Assembly: GCA_036245805.1 (NCBI GenBank)
Contig: BTRK01000001.1
Span: 8,184,001-8,248,000, forward strand
Length of the DNA stretch: 64,000 nt
Source: Pristionchus mayeri
Lineage: Eukaryota; Nematoda; Chromadorea; Rhabditida; Neodiplogasteridae
Direction of reading: 5' to 3'
Shown: positions 9,331 through 20,965 of the stretch, piece after piece
Position numbering within the stretch: position 1 is the stretch's first letter
Layout: every line of letters starts with the position of its first letter
Notes under the pieces: model-generated
Told to the model about the DNA's origin: nothing
What the model saw: the letters and a program-made list of their open reading frames with translations, nothing else
Database searches by the model: none
Made by a program: the position numbers and the translations under genes

Positions 9331-11371
9331 GTGATGGCAAAACGGAAGTCGGCACCTTGTCGGAAAAGACTCGATTTACACCCCTTGCCGGCAAGACGGC
9401 CCTTTCAAGCCGGCGCGCTTACCGGCGACCCCTCCCTCCCCCTCCTCAATCCGGCAAGGATGACCTTTCAACGGGAGAGTTGTCGGCGCGCCGTTAAGAG
9501 ACGGCCAGCCGGTAGATCAAGGCCGCCGGCCAGTGAACAAAGAACCATTTCGAGCGCAGTATTCAAGGTAGGGTGGGTGTTTGATGTGAACTAATTGGAC
9601 TAATGTCAAAACAACCAATTTCATCATCATTACGTAATATTGCGTCATCCTTACGTAATATGACTTTTTCAGCCAACAAAACTCTTCAAACTTGATGAAA
9701 ATATGGGCATGAGAAGTCATTTGATGCGGAGCGATCTCGCAGTCAATCGTATATATCGATTTCGTTATTACAATGCAATATGACGTCATTCTTATGCAAT
9801 TTCATCAATTTCACTCATAATTCATGACACTCTCAACTAAAATGATCGATAAAGGAACCATTGGATACGCTATCGCCGTCAATCGTATGTATCTATTTCG
9901 TTATCACTATGTAATATTACGTCATTCTAATGCGCCGAACTTTACTCTGAGAACTTCACCGAACTCTATCCGAAAAATTACGGTATCCAATATTTCCTCT
10001 TTCGCTATCGACCGGAACTGCGCATATCTCGTCGACAATTTTGAATTTTAATTTTTTCAGATGCAAAGCTAGTAACCGTTTGTATTGCAAATTTGCATTG
10101 GGCAAGCTGCTACCTATTTTCTAAAAAATCATCAGAACGTCAGCGCGCCAGCGCGCGCAGATGGGAATCGACATACTACTGATGCTGGCGGAATAACATC
10201 ATCGCCTACTGCGTGTAGGATAACTCTAGAACATTTTTACTAATTATCTATTGGGGAACGGTAGGCCAGTATTCCACCTTTTTGCAAATTTATCGCAAGA
10301 TTGTAATTTCATTTTTTAATAATTGTACAGGAAAAAAGTTAGCAGCTTGCCCAATGATTGATTACTCTCGGCAAGCGGAGGAATGGTCTCGCGAGACCCT
10401 CTCATTCATTCCTCAAGATTGGTGGCAATGTGAGTGGTCGGGGAGTAAAAAACAGAAAACTAAAAATGTGCTGATTGTCATGAACGCCTACTTATAATCC
10501 TTATAGCTCTCGTTGAGAGTGACTCTCACTTTTAAATTCATTCCGAAAGTTGACCGTTCAACGAGAGCAGTTTTTGACGAATGATCTCGACGAGAGCCTC
10601 TCACCTCTCATTTAGTAAAGTCTACCGTCGACGGCTTTGAATCCGTTTGAGATGAAACTTTGGGCGGATAATAAGTAGGATATGGCGCATCTATCTAGAA
10701 ATGCTCAGTTTCGATCGATAGCGAAAGATTAACAATTGAATACCGTAATTTTTCGGAAGAGTTCGGTGAAGTTCTCAGAGTAAAGTTCGGCGCATTAGAA
10801 TGACGTAATATTACACAGTGATAACGAAATAGATAAATATGATTGACGGCGATAGCGTATCCAATGGTTCCTTTATCGATCATTTTAGTTGAGAGTGTCA
10901 TCAATTATGAGTGAAATGGATGAAATTGCATAAGAATGACGTCATATTGCATTGTAATGACGAAATCGATATATACGATTGACTGCGAGATCGCCCCGCA
11001 TCAAATGACTTCTCATGCCCATATTTTCGTCAAGTTTGAAGAGTTTTCTTGGCTGAAAAGTCATATTACGTAAGGATGACGCAATATTACGTAATGATGA
11101 TGAAATAGGTTGTTTTGACATTAGTCCAATTAGTTCACACCAAACACCCACCCTACTTTGAATACTGCGCTCGAAATGGTTCTTTGTTCACTGGCCGGCG
11201 GCCTTGATCTACCGGCTGGCCGTCTCTTATCGGCGCGCCGACAACTCTCCCGTTGAAAGGTCAACCTTGCCGGCAAGGGCGCTTCCCTCCCCCTCCTCAA
11301 GCCGGCAAGAGCCACAAATTTCCTGTCTCGCCGGCAACTCGCCGACTTCCGTTCCGTTTTGTCATCCCTAG
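9331..11371. repeat. Nested foldback, arms about 690 bp
   Basis: 9331-10020 pairs with 10704-11371. Both ends carry GGCAAAACGGAAGTCGG-like sequence, then GC-rich GCCGGCAAG words, then a region with repeated ACGTAAT and TACGTCAT. The central segment (10021-10703) holds another short inverted pair around GGGCAAGCTGCTA. Spurious ORFs in the arms are mirror images, not genes. Confidence 0.85.
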
Positions 11372-11727
11372 TCTTTACCTAAGATTTTTAGAAAAGTTGC
11401 CTTGAATGTAACACTGTTCAACGGCACTTTCAAGAGTTCTAGTTTGTATACATCGATAGACCTCAAAAAGTTAGTGGGGGTCCCTCAGAGAAAGTTTTTC
11501 ACTAAGAGTGCAGGAGAACCGAGATATTCGAGGTTAAATGTTGGTACCCGAACCAACCCCGTACCACGGCATTCAGAATCATCGTATGCAAATGAATTTC
11601 TCAGGATCTCTCTGATCGAGATAAACCCACACATTGATGAAAAACCATCATGCATGACTTCCTGGCCTAATCCGATAAATTTTCAGTTCAGTTCGATTCT
11701 TAGGTGAGAGGCGTGATATCAGTATGA

Positions 11728-12520
11728 CACAGCGTGCCAAAGCGATGGATTCCTTTGTTTGTCGCGGCGCCCGGTCGATCTTGAAACATAAAATTTTCTC
11801 TGAAATGAACGATGGAAATTTGAACCAAAATAGGTGAAAATGTATTATAGCTTAGATGCAAAAAGTGAATATATATTTCTAAGGCAATATAGCTCTCAAG
11901 ATTCTAGCAAAGGTGCTTCCTTATCATTTTAGATAATTTTCATAAAATTTAAAATTTGTTACATGAATTTTTCAAATTTTTACTTATAAATCGAAAAAGT
12001 TGAGAATGCACAGCAATAGGGAACCACACATATGCATAACTTTTTCATATCTTCGTGACGAGCTCTACAAGTTGTAGCAATTAGAAAATGGTGAAATATT
12101 TTGAGAAATTCTGAAAATAAGGCTTAAATCGCAAGTTTCTCAAAAATATTTCAACATTTTTGAAAAATTCTAATTGCTACAACTTTTAGAGCTCGTCACG
12201 TAAATATGAAAATGTTATACATATGCGGGGTTCCCTATTGATGTGCATTCTCAACTTTTTCGATTTATGCTTAAAAATTTGAAAAATTCATGAAACAAAT
12301 TTTAAATTTTATTAAAATTATCAAAAATGATAGGCAGGCACCTTGGTTGCAATACTCACAGCTCTATTACATTAGAAATGTATATTTACTTTTTTGAAAA
12401 TAAGTTATGATATATTTTTCACCTATTTTAGTTCAAATTTCCATCGTTGATTTCAGCCAAAAATGTTATTTTTCAAAATCGACCGGGCGCCGCGACAAAG
12501 AAATTTTGACACGCTGTGTA
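11728..12520. mobile_element. 0.8-kb foldback element next to the first
   Basis: Arms about 11728-12110 and 12140-12520: ACACAGCGTG at the left edge, CACGCTGTGT at the right, with CGCGGCGCCCGGTCGATC just inside. It abuts the end of the 3.2-kb foldback within about 10 bp and is followed by sequence (TGATGACCTTGCATGTTA) that continues array B's intron. Two foldbacks therefore share one insertion position. Confidence 0.87.
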
Positions 12521-13010
12521 TGATGACCTTGCATGTTATGTGTGGCGTGGGCTGTGTTTGTATAGGTCCAGTTTGCTACTCTGTATTTCGCTTTTTCTGG
12601 ATTAACTGGATGGCTTGAAAGCGTTCTTTTAATTTAGTAACCATGATGATTGAAATGCCTGAAAATATTGGGTAACCTGTCTTTCCGCAATTGTAATGAT
12701 CTTGTGCGATGAGCCCGAAAATTTACCTGCTGGGTAGGTATTTGGAGCCTGTGTGAAGCGCAATTTCACCTCGACTAATTGATCAAAATTTCTAATCTTC
12801 TTTTCAATAATTATCGTGGTAATTTGGTTGGGTGTGCACTCTCCTCCTTTCCCTTCTCCGTCTCTCTTCCCTGCAAAGGCAGCCAACGACTGAAGAGACT
12901 CAATGATCAGGTGCTTTGTAGTTTGTAGTCTGTGCTTTGGTCTTTGATATCAACTGTTTGAGCTAAGAGTGGAACAGAATGCGGGTTGCATCTTGCTTTC
13001 TAAAGCATAC

Positions 13011-13373
13011 ATAATATGGGGGGCGACATTTGCGCAAACGACATTTGCGCAACTAAGCACCTCTCGCTTGGCAGAAGGCATAGCAACTTGGGAGTTGTTT
13101 CATTATTACCAGTATGCCCTGTACTACATTTTCATATATAAATCTTGTTGCCAGGCAATATTGAGTTTCAACGTATGGGGGTCATGGAAATCCATATATC
13201 ATGAACCCCGGGTCGTTGATTTGGGGTAAAACTCAATATCGCTTGGTAACGAAATTTATATATGAAAATGTAGTACAGGGCATACTGGTAACAATGAAAC
13301 AACTTCGAAGTTGCTACGCCTTCTGCCAAGCGAGAGGTGCTTAGTTGCGCAAATGTCGTCCCCCCCATAATAT
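13011..13373. mobile_element. Foldback element with ATAATAT target duplication
   Basis: ATAATAT at 13011-13017 is repeated at 13367-13373. Between them the arms begin GGGGGGCGACATTTGCGCAA and end with the complement, pairing for about 150 bp around a short spacer. Array B reads GCATACGGAATATTAATCATACTG at this point (about 31210-31235), giving the empty site. Confidence 0.88.
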
Positions 13374-13550
13374 TCATCATACTGGTGATATAATATATGG
13401 ATAGCTTCGTAAAAAAATTTTCATAAAAAACTCTTCTTGATTGGCGAGAGAGGAGTCAGAATGAAGAAAATTGTTCCTTTCGAAGCCATCACGAATAATG
13501 AACACACTGAATAATTAGAATCAGTGATAATCATTGTAACACTATCTCAG

Positions 13551-13666
13551 TCATCTTCCTCTTCTTCGTCTTCCCCTCGGTCTTCGATGTCTTCTGCAGC
13601 CCATCCGACCTACGGAGCAGCAGGTGCAGCAGGAGGAGGAGGAGGCAGCAACTTCAGACTCGCCAG
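13551..13666 (+). pseudogene. rgl-1: RGL linker exon (Ser/Gly-rich), array A
   Basis: Follows TATCTCAG and precedes GTGAGA. Reads SSSSSSSPRSSMSSAAHPTY, then GAAGAAGGGGGSNFRLAR. Its phase joins in frame to the RA-domain exon at 14299. The array B equivalent (31391-31505) has a small length change that brings a TAG stop, so of the two copies only this one reads through. Confidence 0.72.
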
Positions 13667-13683
13667 GTGAGAGTTGTTGTGTT

Positions 13684-13979
13684 TTAAAGGGGTGCTCCGA
13701 GGAATGTTCAGTCACCCATAGTGGCCGTACGGATATTGTAGAGGCCACTAACCGGATCAGAAACCACTTTGTCCGAAGTCCCACAGACGACTCCGAGGCT
13801 ATTTACAGACGCGCAAAGTTCATTGATAGCGCAGGGACGTGACTGATCATTTTATGTTTCACTTGCTCTACGTCACATTCGCCTCTTTCTCTGGTTAAAT
13901 TCGCTACAGTTTCCCATTGAGGGCGCAGCATTTTCGAGGTGGGACTCCCTAACATTCATTCCCCGGAGCACTCCTTTAA
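13684..13979 (+). mobile_element. TTAA-flanked MITE, family M1, copy 2
   Basis: A 296-bp unit with the same ends and interior as the copy at 291-586, in an RGL intron. Array B lacks it (its intron reads straight on at about 31515). The frame VEATNRIRNHFVRSPTDDSE is open here as in other copies. Confidence 0.88.
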
Positions 13980-14298
13980 TATTTAGAGCGGAGAACAATG
14001 TGCTAATGAGAAACTAGGTGAAGCAAGGGATAACTAGAAATGGAGCAGCAGTAATTCTCCTGGGAGACCATTTGTTTGCAAAGCTATCTGGCAACTGCTC
14101 ATTGTCTACCATGACGATCCTTGGTAGGAACAGCAACATAACAGCAGGAATGCGCTGGGCGATATTTTGATTTTTTTCGCCTGCCGTACAAGTTCATCGT
14201 AATGAGAACATTGGCTTTTATGGTTAGAAGATAAAATGGCTGATCCTCCGGGTGACGAAAAATATTTTTAGGTTAATTAACTAATTATCTAATCGCAG

Positions 14299-15430
14299 GG
14301 TTGGTCTGGACGATGATCTTCTGGTTACTCGAGGAATCACGGATAGTGGAGGAGCAGCCAATTACAAGTGCATCAAGGTGAGGAATTGGAGATATATGCG
14401 CTGTTCTAATTGCTGCTAATGTAATTGAGAATGATGATCCTTTGAAGCAAGTGCTTATGGTGATTGATTGCATGACGAATGGCAGATCGCAATAATTGAA
14501 GATACTATTAGGATGGAATATATTGAAGCTCTGAAACTTGAATTTGCCAGCTTTTTTTGCTATTTTTTAATCAACTGTCTAAATATAGTGTAAACAGAGA
14601 TCGAAAAAACATGCAGAGCAAATAGTTTATTTTTGAGAAAAACGTGCCGCTTTTTGATGATTCTGATTATTCTCGACATCCCCTATCCAACGGTGTATCA
14701 CTTTTTACCTTATGCTCATCGCTGGGTAAAATAAACCTGTCCGCGAATCATAATGTGAAACGGATTTTGAGACTGCGGTAGGTTTTTTTTAGCTGCGGCA
14801 CGTTTTCACAGAACGGGACCATGTTTTTTATTTATCCTTTCAATGGCTCCGATAATGTGCTGAATGAAGTTCGATGTGTTTGATAATGGAGGGTACGTTT
14901 TTTTACATGTCGATATCTACAAACCTTTCGATCTATGAGTGTAAATATTTTTAGGCCGAAAATGGCGACCGAATGAGTGTTCTTAGCTCTTATCGGTCGA
15001 TGTCTGGAGAAGCATCTGATGATGGGAGAGGAACCGGCATCCTACTGTCTGATGCAACTCCTGCCTGGAGGACGTACGGATGTTGGTGTACGGTAGTACG
15101 GTATACGGCAACCAGAGGAATTCGCGTGATTTTTTTGAAAACAGTAGTTAGATATGGTGAACTGGAATCGCTTTGTGAGGTGCTAGTGAGTTTCGTGCCT
15201 CGACATTGAGCTATCTGTAAAGAAACTGGATGAGTTCAATGGGACTGCTACGTTCTTGATATTTAAAATAGGACGATTTTAATTTTTATACTCCGCAATC
15301 CTTTCCTTCAGGCGAGTTGCAACTGCCCGACAAGTGCAATCCCTTCTACGCGATGGCTCCCGACGCGACATCCTCCATGGCGAATCTGCTCCTACGACGA
15401 CGTCCCGAGGGAGGAGAAGGGGTACGGTAG
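14299..15430 (+). pseudogene. rgl-1: RGL C-terminal Ras-association (RA) domain exons, array A
   Basis: Three exons: 14299-14377 (VGLDDDLLVTRGITDSGGAA then NYKCIK), 14955-15073 (AENGDRMSVL... and EKHLMMGEEPASYCLMQLLP) and 15312-15430 (ELQLPDKCNPFYAMAPDATS ... LLLRRRPEGGEGVR, TAG). NYKCIK, the KHLM helix, SYCLMQLLPGGRELQLP and the N-FYAM motif match RalGDS/RGL RA domains, which bind Ras-GTP. Lesion: near 15003-15006 four surplus bases (TCTG) separate RSM from EKHLM and break the frame. The TAG at 15428 is followed 20 nt later by AATAAA, so this is the real 3' end of the gene unit. Either this copy is dead or the 4-nt indel is a sequence error. Confidence 0.85.
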
Positions 15431-15450
15431 CCCCCTCGGCAGGAAAAATC

Positions 15451-15456
15451 AATAAA
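15451..15456 (+). promoter_or_regulatory. Poly(A) signal AATAAA after RGL array A
   Basis: AATAAA lies 20 nt after the TAG that closes the last RA-domain exon. That position is normal for a nematode 3' UTR and supports 15312-15430 as a terminal exon. Confidence 0.6.
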
Positions 15457-16120
15457 ATGAAGATGAGCAATCTGATGCGATGGAGCAGCGGGTACTTGTG
15501 AGTATACGATAGGTGCCCATGATTTATCGATCGATTGATTGTTGTTGATGATAATTTCCGTGATTTCCCCATCCCGCTCAATTTGCGACATTCACTCGGT
15601 ATTCGCCTGCTATATTCTTTCGATTAGAGGACCAGTACGGGTAGTCCCACTCTTGTTTCTTATTCTCGATTTCCACGCCCCGCCCCTTCCGATAGTAAAT
15701 CTCGCCCTACAGTACACCAATACACGACAACACGATGATACCGTATCTCTGACCGCCTTCCCGCTCTTTTCTAGCCGTTAGTCTTGTCATTCCTCGCTTA
15801 GCCTATTATCGATTGATTCCGAGCTCATAATCAATATATTGCCCTATGTCAGTAGGTTGAATTGCTCTTAGAGTATGTGCCTTGTAATTTATATTTCTCA
15901 ATTGGTTACAGCGGCGCATAAATCAAAAGATGCGCCGATGCCTGTTCATTAACCATCCAAGATTTCATCCCAATGGAACTTCAGCATGCCGAGAAAAATC
16001 GAAAATTCGAATATGTTTAATCAATTTTGAATTGTAGCTCGTTCAGATGGGTGGGTAGGTCCCTTTTTTTATTTAATGAATTTGTAATGCAGCCATCAAA
16101 CATTCTCCTGAAAAAATATG
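15457..16120. other. Intergenic region, nothing recognised
   Basis: Lies between the end of RGL array A and an inverted repeat. No exon or RNA gene recognised. A small hairpin (CGGCGCATAAATCAAAAGATGCGCCG) sits near 15912. Confidence 0.4.
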
Positions 16121-16523
16121 GACAAAATCAGGGGGTCGTTTTTTGAGAAAATATCAAAAATATGCTTAATCCCCTACCGTAACCCCATACCTTGCATCAG
16201 AGTACAGAAGGGAAGGTTAGCCTACACACAGTATTCGATGAGGGAAATCGACGAGCATCGGTATAATTTCGCTACGCATTCGAGCGCGCGCCTCGAACTT
16301 TGCATAACTACCGTAATCCCTACCGTAATCACAAAAGTATAAATTTGATGCAGATCGATTCGGAGGTAGGGGGGCTGAGTCGGCGAACGAATTCCAAAAC
16401 TATTTTACTTCCAACAATTTCTCGACAACATTTCATTTAAAGCTGGAAATCGACGTTTTGACTTGGGGTTACGGTAGGGGATTCAGAACATTTTTGACAT
16501 TTTCTCAAAAAACGACCTGATTC
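16121..16523. repeat. Foldback repeat, about 400 bp
   Basis: 16121-16199 (GGTCGTTTTTTGAGAAAATA, then CCCCTACCGTAACCCC) is inverted at about 16459-16523 (GGGGTTACGGTAGGGG, then TTTTCTCAAAAAACGACC). Arms are 65-80 bp around a spacer of about 260 bp. It ends about 40 bp from the stop codon of the minus-strand gene. Confidence 0.8.
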
Positions 16524-16564
16524 ACAATCAACAATCACAATCAAATGCGTTGGTCGTCTAAATA

Positions 16565-19339
16565 TCATTTCCTTCTTGGCTGTTCCGCAAGAGGCTCGCT
16601 GTCGGAGTCACAATGCATCACTACTGCTCCATTATCTTCATTATCTTCTCCTCCTTTCTTGAAAATCTCCGATTTGTGAACAAGATCACAAAGCTCTTCT
16701 TCGTCGTCTGTAGAATCTTCGTCATCTTCTTCATCGTCATCCTTATTTTCTCCTGTGTCTTTACTATCCTTCTTGATCACAATCTTCTTTGCTACTTCAT
16801 GCTCTTTCTTCAGTATTCCGTTAATGAGAGACTTGATCTGATTCAGTTTTAGTCTGTTCATCGGTGAAATTAGGAGAGAACCGTTTGCCTTCTTCTGCGT
16901 GTTCATGTACAACTCTAATTCTTGAGGAGTACACTTCTTCCCGTCGTCTCTCATCTTGACGAAGTAGTTCCGAATGAGGTCTCTTGCTTCTTTATCCTTG
17001 CTGTTTCTCTTCTGTGTTGTTCGAAGTGTCCATCCTTCTTCCAGCTCTGTTTCCCCATTGTGCACGGAGCTACGAATGGTGAAATCGAGCTCTGCGTTGG
17101 TGATTGAAAAATTGGTATCGATAGCATTCTCGATAAACTTGGAGCAGTGGTCATGCAGAGTCTCACGCTCCGGCATGAAATAGTGTTGACCATGCACGAT
17201 GTGCTTCTCGAGTTCTAGAGTCGGAAGGAAGTGAAGTCGGAAATGCAGTTCTCTTCAGGGCACTGGAGCATTCGAGATACTGAATTCTCGGGAGACTCCA
17301 TTTTCGGGGCATCTATTGCTACGTTCTCCGCTTTTGTGGAATTCTTCCTCCAAAAATCATCACCATGCTCCCACGTGTACCCTCCACTCTTAGTGATTTC
17401 CATGTTTCCTTCACATTTCTCCAGCTTCGAAAAGTCGAATAGAATGCCATCGCCAATGGATCGATGTCTTCGAAGGCGGATGGTCGTTGGCTTAAATTAA
17501 ATTATTGTTTAAATGATTAAGAATAAAGTTTTCACTCTTACCTCGAATGTGAAGCTGGAATAATTGGTTATATTGGGAATTTTCGATGAGATGTTCTTGA
17601 CTCCACTGATTGTGCAAAGATGCACACTCACTCCCTTCAACAACGTCCCAGTCCAAAGCAATTTGAAGAAGTTTTCTTTCGTGTCCACTTTTCCTCTATT
17701 CGCTGCGACATCATCTCGAGCCTTCCTCTTGACACTTGCAGAGCCTTAATGTGTGTCATGCATTACGTTTTACGTACTTCTGAATCGAGATATCACATTT
17801 TCAATATCGCATGCATGCAATTTTTTTCCTGTTGTACCTACTCGATGCTATTGAAGAACAACAAGAAGTTACCTCTATCACACGCAGATTTTCCGGCCTG
17901 AGCCTCAGAATACATGAAGCCTTCAATTCGAATCCCAACAGTCCCTTGCATTTCAATCAACGATCTCATCAATGGTCCATTTCTGTAGCATCCTGCAAAA
18001 ATAATGTTGTTAATAAAATAAAGTTGGAACACACTCGCCCGCATTATCTGCGCGAATCAGGCAAGTGTGGATCTTCATCTGCTTGAGCTCACGCAAGAAT
18101 GATTCGGTGATCATCGATACGGCACTACCATCCTATTTTTAAAAAAATTATATTTGAATAAGCCAAATATTGACTGTACCTGAGGAACATGGGGTCCGAC
18201 GATGTGCACTGAGAGATGCTCTGCATAATCATCTCCGATCTTCGTGAGAGCGTGACCAATGTGATATGATATTCCCGTCTTAAATTAAGAGGATAAGACA
18301 CTGAACAAATTTGGAGAATTATAAGATTTTTTTCAATAATATTTTTTCCGAGATGCCCGTTTTCGAAGTTTTCTTTCAGATTTATGTTTTTTTTAAAATT
18401 TAGATACGGTAAAATTTCTAATCACCTTGGCGTAGTAATCGCTCTGCTTTTCCCTTGCATGCAGTGGTTCCATCTTCTGCGCCCAATCAAGAGTGATCAG
18501 CGCTACTCCTGGTTCGATTTTATCCACGTAGTCAGCTCTCTCTTTGTGTGAAATGGCAGATCTGACCTTCAATTTTATGATATTATAGATTAACAATTAA
18601 GAGATCAACTAACTTGATGACTCTTCATTTCTATTATGGCTCTTCTGCACATTTCGAGTTCTTCACATTTCGAACGAAAATGCTCCCTTTTTAAATTTAG
18701 GCTGTTTTCGTCGCAAACTTGTAATAATAATACCTCTCCATTCCATTTTTAGCAGTATCTATAGCATTCTCCAACTCCTCCTTCAGGGACTGCATCGATG
18801 ATTTCACGAGTTCACATCTGTATAGTTCGATCTACTAAAAAAATTAAAATAAGTTTACCTATCGCACAGAGTGTCATGCTTGTGTGCATTTTCTCCTGCA
18901 TTCATGCAATCAACGGATAGCTGTGACGAAGTCGAATCTGACAGAGCGAATGTAGCACAGTGGTCTGCGCAAGTGCTGTACGTCGAGATGTGAGTCTGAA
19001 ATTAGTTGCAACTATCTATTTGAACATTATGACCTAGCCTTGAAATCTCCTCTCAAGTATGACTTGGAATGTTGCAACATTCTAGTCAATTGTAGGGAGG
19101 TGTCCTTGATTAGAAATCCACGTTTTTCAAGATCGGAGATCATGGTAAACATGTCATCGAAGGCCTGCATAGTTAATTTCCATCACATTTATCCAGCCAA
19201 AACTCGCCTTCATTCCATCTCCTATCTTCTCGTCAACACAAGTGAGGTTCTTTCTGCGAGTCAGAGCGACGAGTTTAATTATTTCTTTAGCAACCGTTTC
19301 TTTCAGTAGCAAGTGCTTCTCTCCTTGCTCTATCACGTA
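16565..19339 (-). CDS. Spliced transposase-like (DDE-type) gene with C2H2-like finger and acidic tail
   Basis: Exons on the minus strand: 19339-19208, 19164-19039, 18995-18859, 18817-18734, 18686-18614, 18566-18426, 18278-18180, 18132-18039, 17992-17873, 17744-17542, 17490-16565. The frame carries through these joints. Motifs in order: a Cys/His-rich stretch (CADHC, CDRCELV), a coiled-coil-like segment, LITLDWAQKMEP (first acidic residue), LIRADNAGCYRN (second), FMYSEAQAGKSACDR (third), a basic region, CPEENCISDFTSF..LE.H.....H (C2H2-like), and an acidic tail (KDDDEEDDEDSTDDEEE). The D...D...E layout with DNAGCY and GKxxCDR resembles a widespread uncharacterised animal family I associate with transposons; that is from memory. 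Near 17215 the frame shifts at the finger (TAG in one frame, correct residues in the next). The 5' start is not identified. It could be a transposon gene, a domesticated one, or a recent pseudogene. Confidence 0.7.
17873..17992 (-). other. Exon with third DDE-like motif
   Basis: Minus-strand exon of the gene at 16565-19339. It encodes GCYRNGPLMRSLIEMQGTVG and then RIEGFMYSEAQAGKSACDR. The acceptor is TTTGCAG and the donor GTAACT. The preceding intron begins with GC rather than GT (GCGAGTGTG at 18038). Confidence 0.65.
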
Positions 19340-20300
19340 CTATAATTTTTAATTATATCTCAGTTTTTTTATCTCATAAGGAAGAATGATACAGTCAATA
19401 GCAAGCGGGCAATGAACAAGAAGTTATTGGTCGTTGCCTCCAATCATTTTGTGTGTGCATCTCTGTTCGATGTCGCAGTGACGGTAAAGATCTTCGTAAG
19501 TGTGGAATTGTATTGTTTTGAAGACGCTCTCAACATTGGGTAGCAACGAGCCAGCGGTATATTGCTCACCAAATGAAACATGAAATGTGTCGGATGTCTT
19601 TTAGGAAAAAAATCTCTGAAGAGGTATGGGTGCAATGTGCAAATTTTTCAGAATATTTAGTTTTCCTATAAGGATGCTTCACATTGACTCCTACAGAGCG
19701 ATATTGTTGTTGTAGCATAGGTGAAACGCAAATCCGATTTCCATCTTTTTTCTGGTCCTTTAGTAAAATAAAGCCACCATTTTTCTCTGCCCAGTGCAGG
19801 AGAGTGAGTACTCAATGTTGCATTCAATCATTTTTGATCCGTGTGCGCATCATTGTTCGTACTTTCATATATTAGGTTGAACGGAAAGTCTTTATAAACT
19901 GTTTTGCTGGATCTCTGATCTGCACAGGAGACCTTTGAGGTATGGCTGAGTTCGACTGGCTGAGTTCGCACCAAGTACATTCGCTTCGAAAAAAGAAAAA
20001 CATATTTCCGAACCGTGATTGTGCGTTTCTCGTTGCAATAGTGCTTTACATTGCCGCCGACTATTCTAGTTTCGATGTGGTGAGGGAATGTGAAGAAAGA
20101 AAACAACATGCAAACGTACTCAATGTGCACAGATCGTTCAAAATACTGACCGCGCTCCGATCTCAAAACGACTAGGAATGAGTCAGCCAATGTTGCCTAA
20201 AATATCTTTCTCTATCCCACTCTCTCGCCGTAGTGCACTCTCTAGTTCTCTCTCATTCTGTTGTCCGATCAGGTTGAAAGGACCCTCGTGAGAAGAGTTG
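19340..20300. other. Upstream flank of the transposase-like gene, with repeat pieces
   Basis: Around 19380-19640 there is a diverged copy of dispersed repeat R1 (CATCTCTGTTCGATGT...). At 19873 TATTAGGTTGAACGGAAAGT resembles a mariner terminal repeat, but no transposase follows. First exons or a promoter of the minus-strand gene may lie here; I cannot identify them. Confidence 0.45.
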
Positions 20301-20965
20301 TAAACAAAGAAAAGGGGAATAGGGGGTTTGAGTTATTTTAGTTGTAGAATTAATCAATTAATTCCAGCCCGTGTCTCATCTCTCGACCAGTAAGCTATCA
20401 AATTTGGTTATGAGAATCCGGATGCTGTCGAAAACGCGGGAGAAAGGGCGATGTGAGCTAATCAGTAATTTGGTTAATGAGTGTGCACTAATTTCTGCAC
20501 TAATTAGTTGTGTGTTGTTACTATGGATAGAGTGTGGTTGCAAAATACTATTTCTAATCAATACTAGTGTTTGATCACTGTATGATTGCACATTTCAATA
20601 GTATACGTTGGAAGCAGTGTATCCTGAAATCGCTGGTATGATCTTCCTGTAAAACAATCAACAATTGATTCTGTGTACGCAAAGACAGTGACATTTCTGA
20701 GCGATTTCCTGATACACCACTTACTACGTATTCTATTAATACAGTTACCTCCTAATGCTTTGCTCTCACCTCAGGAGCAAAAAACGCACCGCTAACTCTA
20801 AAGAACGCACTTCCTGGCTGATCAATGGGTGTGTAGTAGATGCCCTGACTATTCATTTCTCATACTCTCTCTCTTCCTCTCTGTCACGCTAACCAGAAAG
20901 AGTGTGAGTGGAATGAAGAGCATCAGATGGATTTTGTCTGTAGTTAAGCTAGAGACCCAATATTT
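20301..20965. other. Unassigned sequence
   Basis: No gene recognised. A small inverted pair (ACGTTGGAAGCAGTGTATCC near 20606 and GATACACCACTTACTACGT near 20715) flanks a spacer of about 80 bp. Confidence 0.4.

Larger units (their letters stand above)
8513..11717. mobile_element. 3.2-kb foldback element with two nested foldbacks
   Basis: The outer arms 8513-8846 and about 11372-11717 are diverged reverse complements (ATCACGCCTCTCAC at the left end, GTGAGAGGCGTGAT at the right end). Between them sit a smaller foldback (8847-9330) and a larger one (9331-11371). In array B the same intron runs straight from ACATATCA to TGATGACCTTG (about 30740-30760), so the insertion boundary is directly supported. 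No transposase is visible. Layering inside suggests successive insertions or growth by replication slippage; which is unknown. Confidence 0.85.

Noticed and set aside
9331..9600. Pro/Arg-rich ORFs starting near 9306-9331
   Set aside because: GC-rich GCCGGC-repeat translation inside a foldback arm, mirrored at 11130-11315; not a gene.
16613..17183. Hydrophobic plus-strand ORFs (16613-16852, 16974-17183)
   Set aside because: They are antisense shadows of the acidic C-terminal exon of the minus-strand gene.
19873..20300. Complete mariner transposon suggested by TTAGGTTGAACGGAAAG
   Set aside because: Only one terminal-repeat-like end is clear, with no transposase (no D,D34D motifs) and no convincing opposite end.
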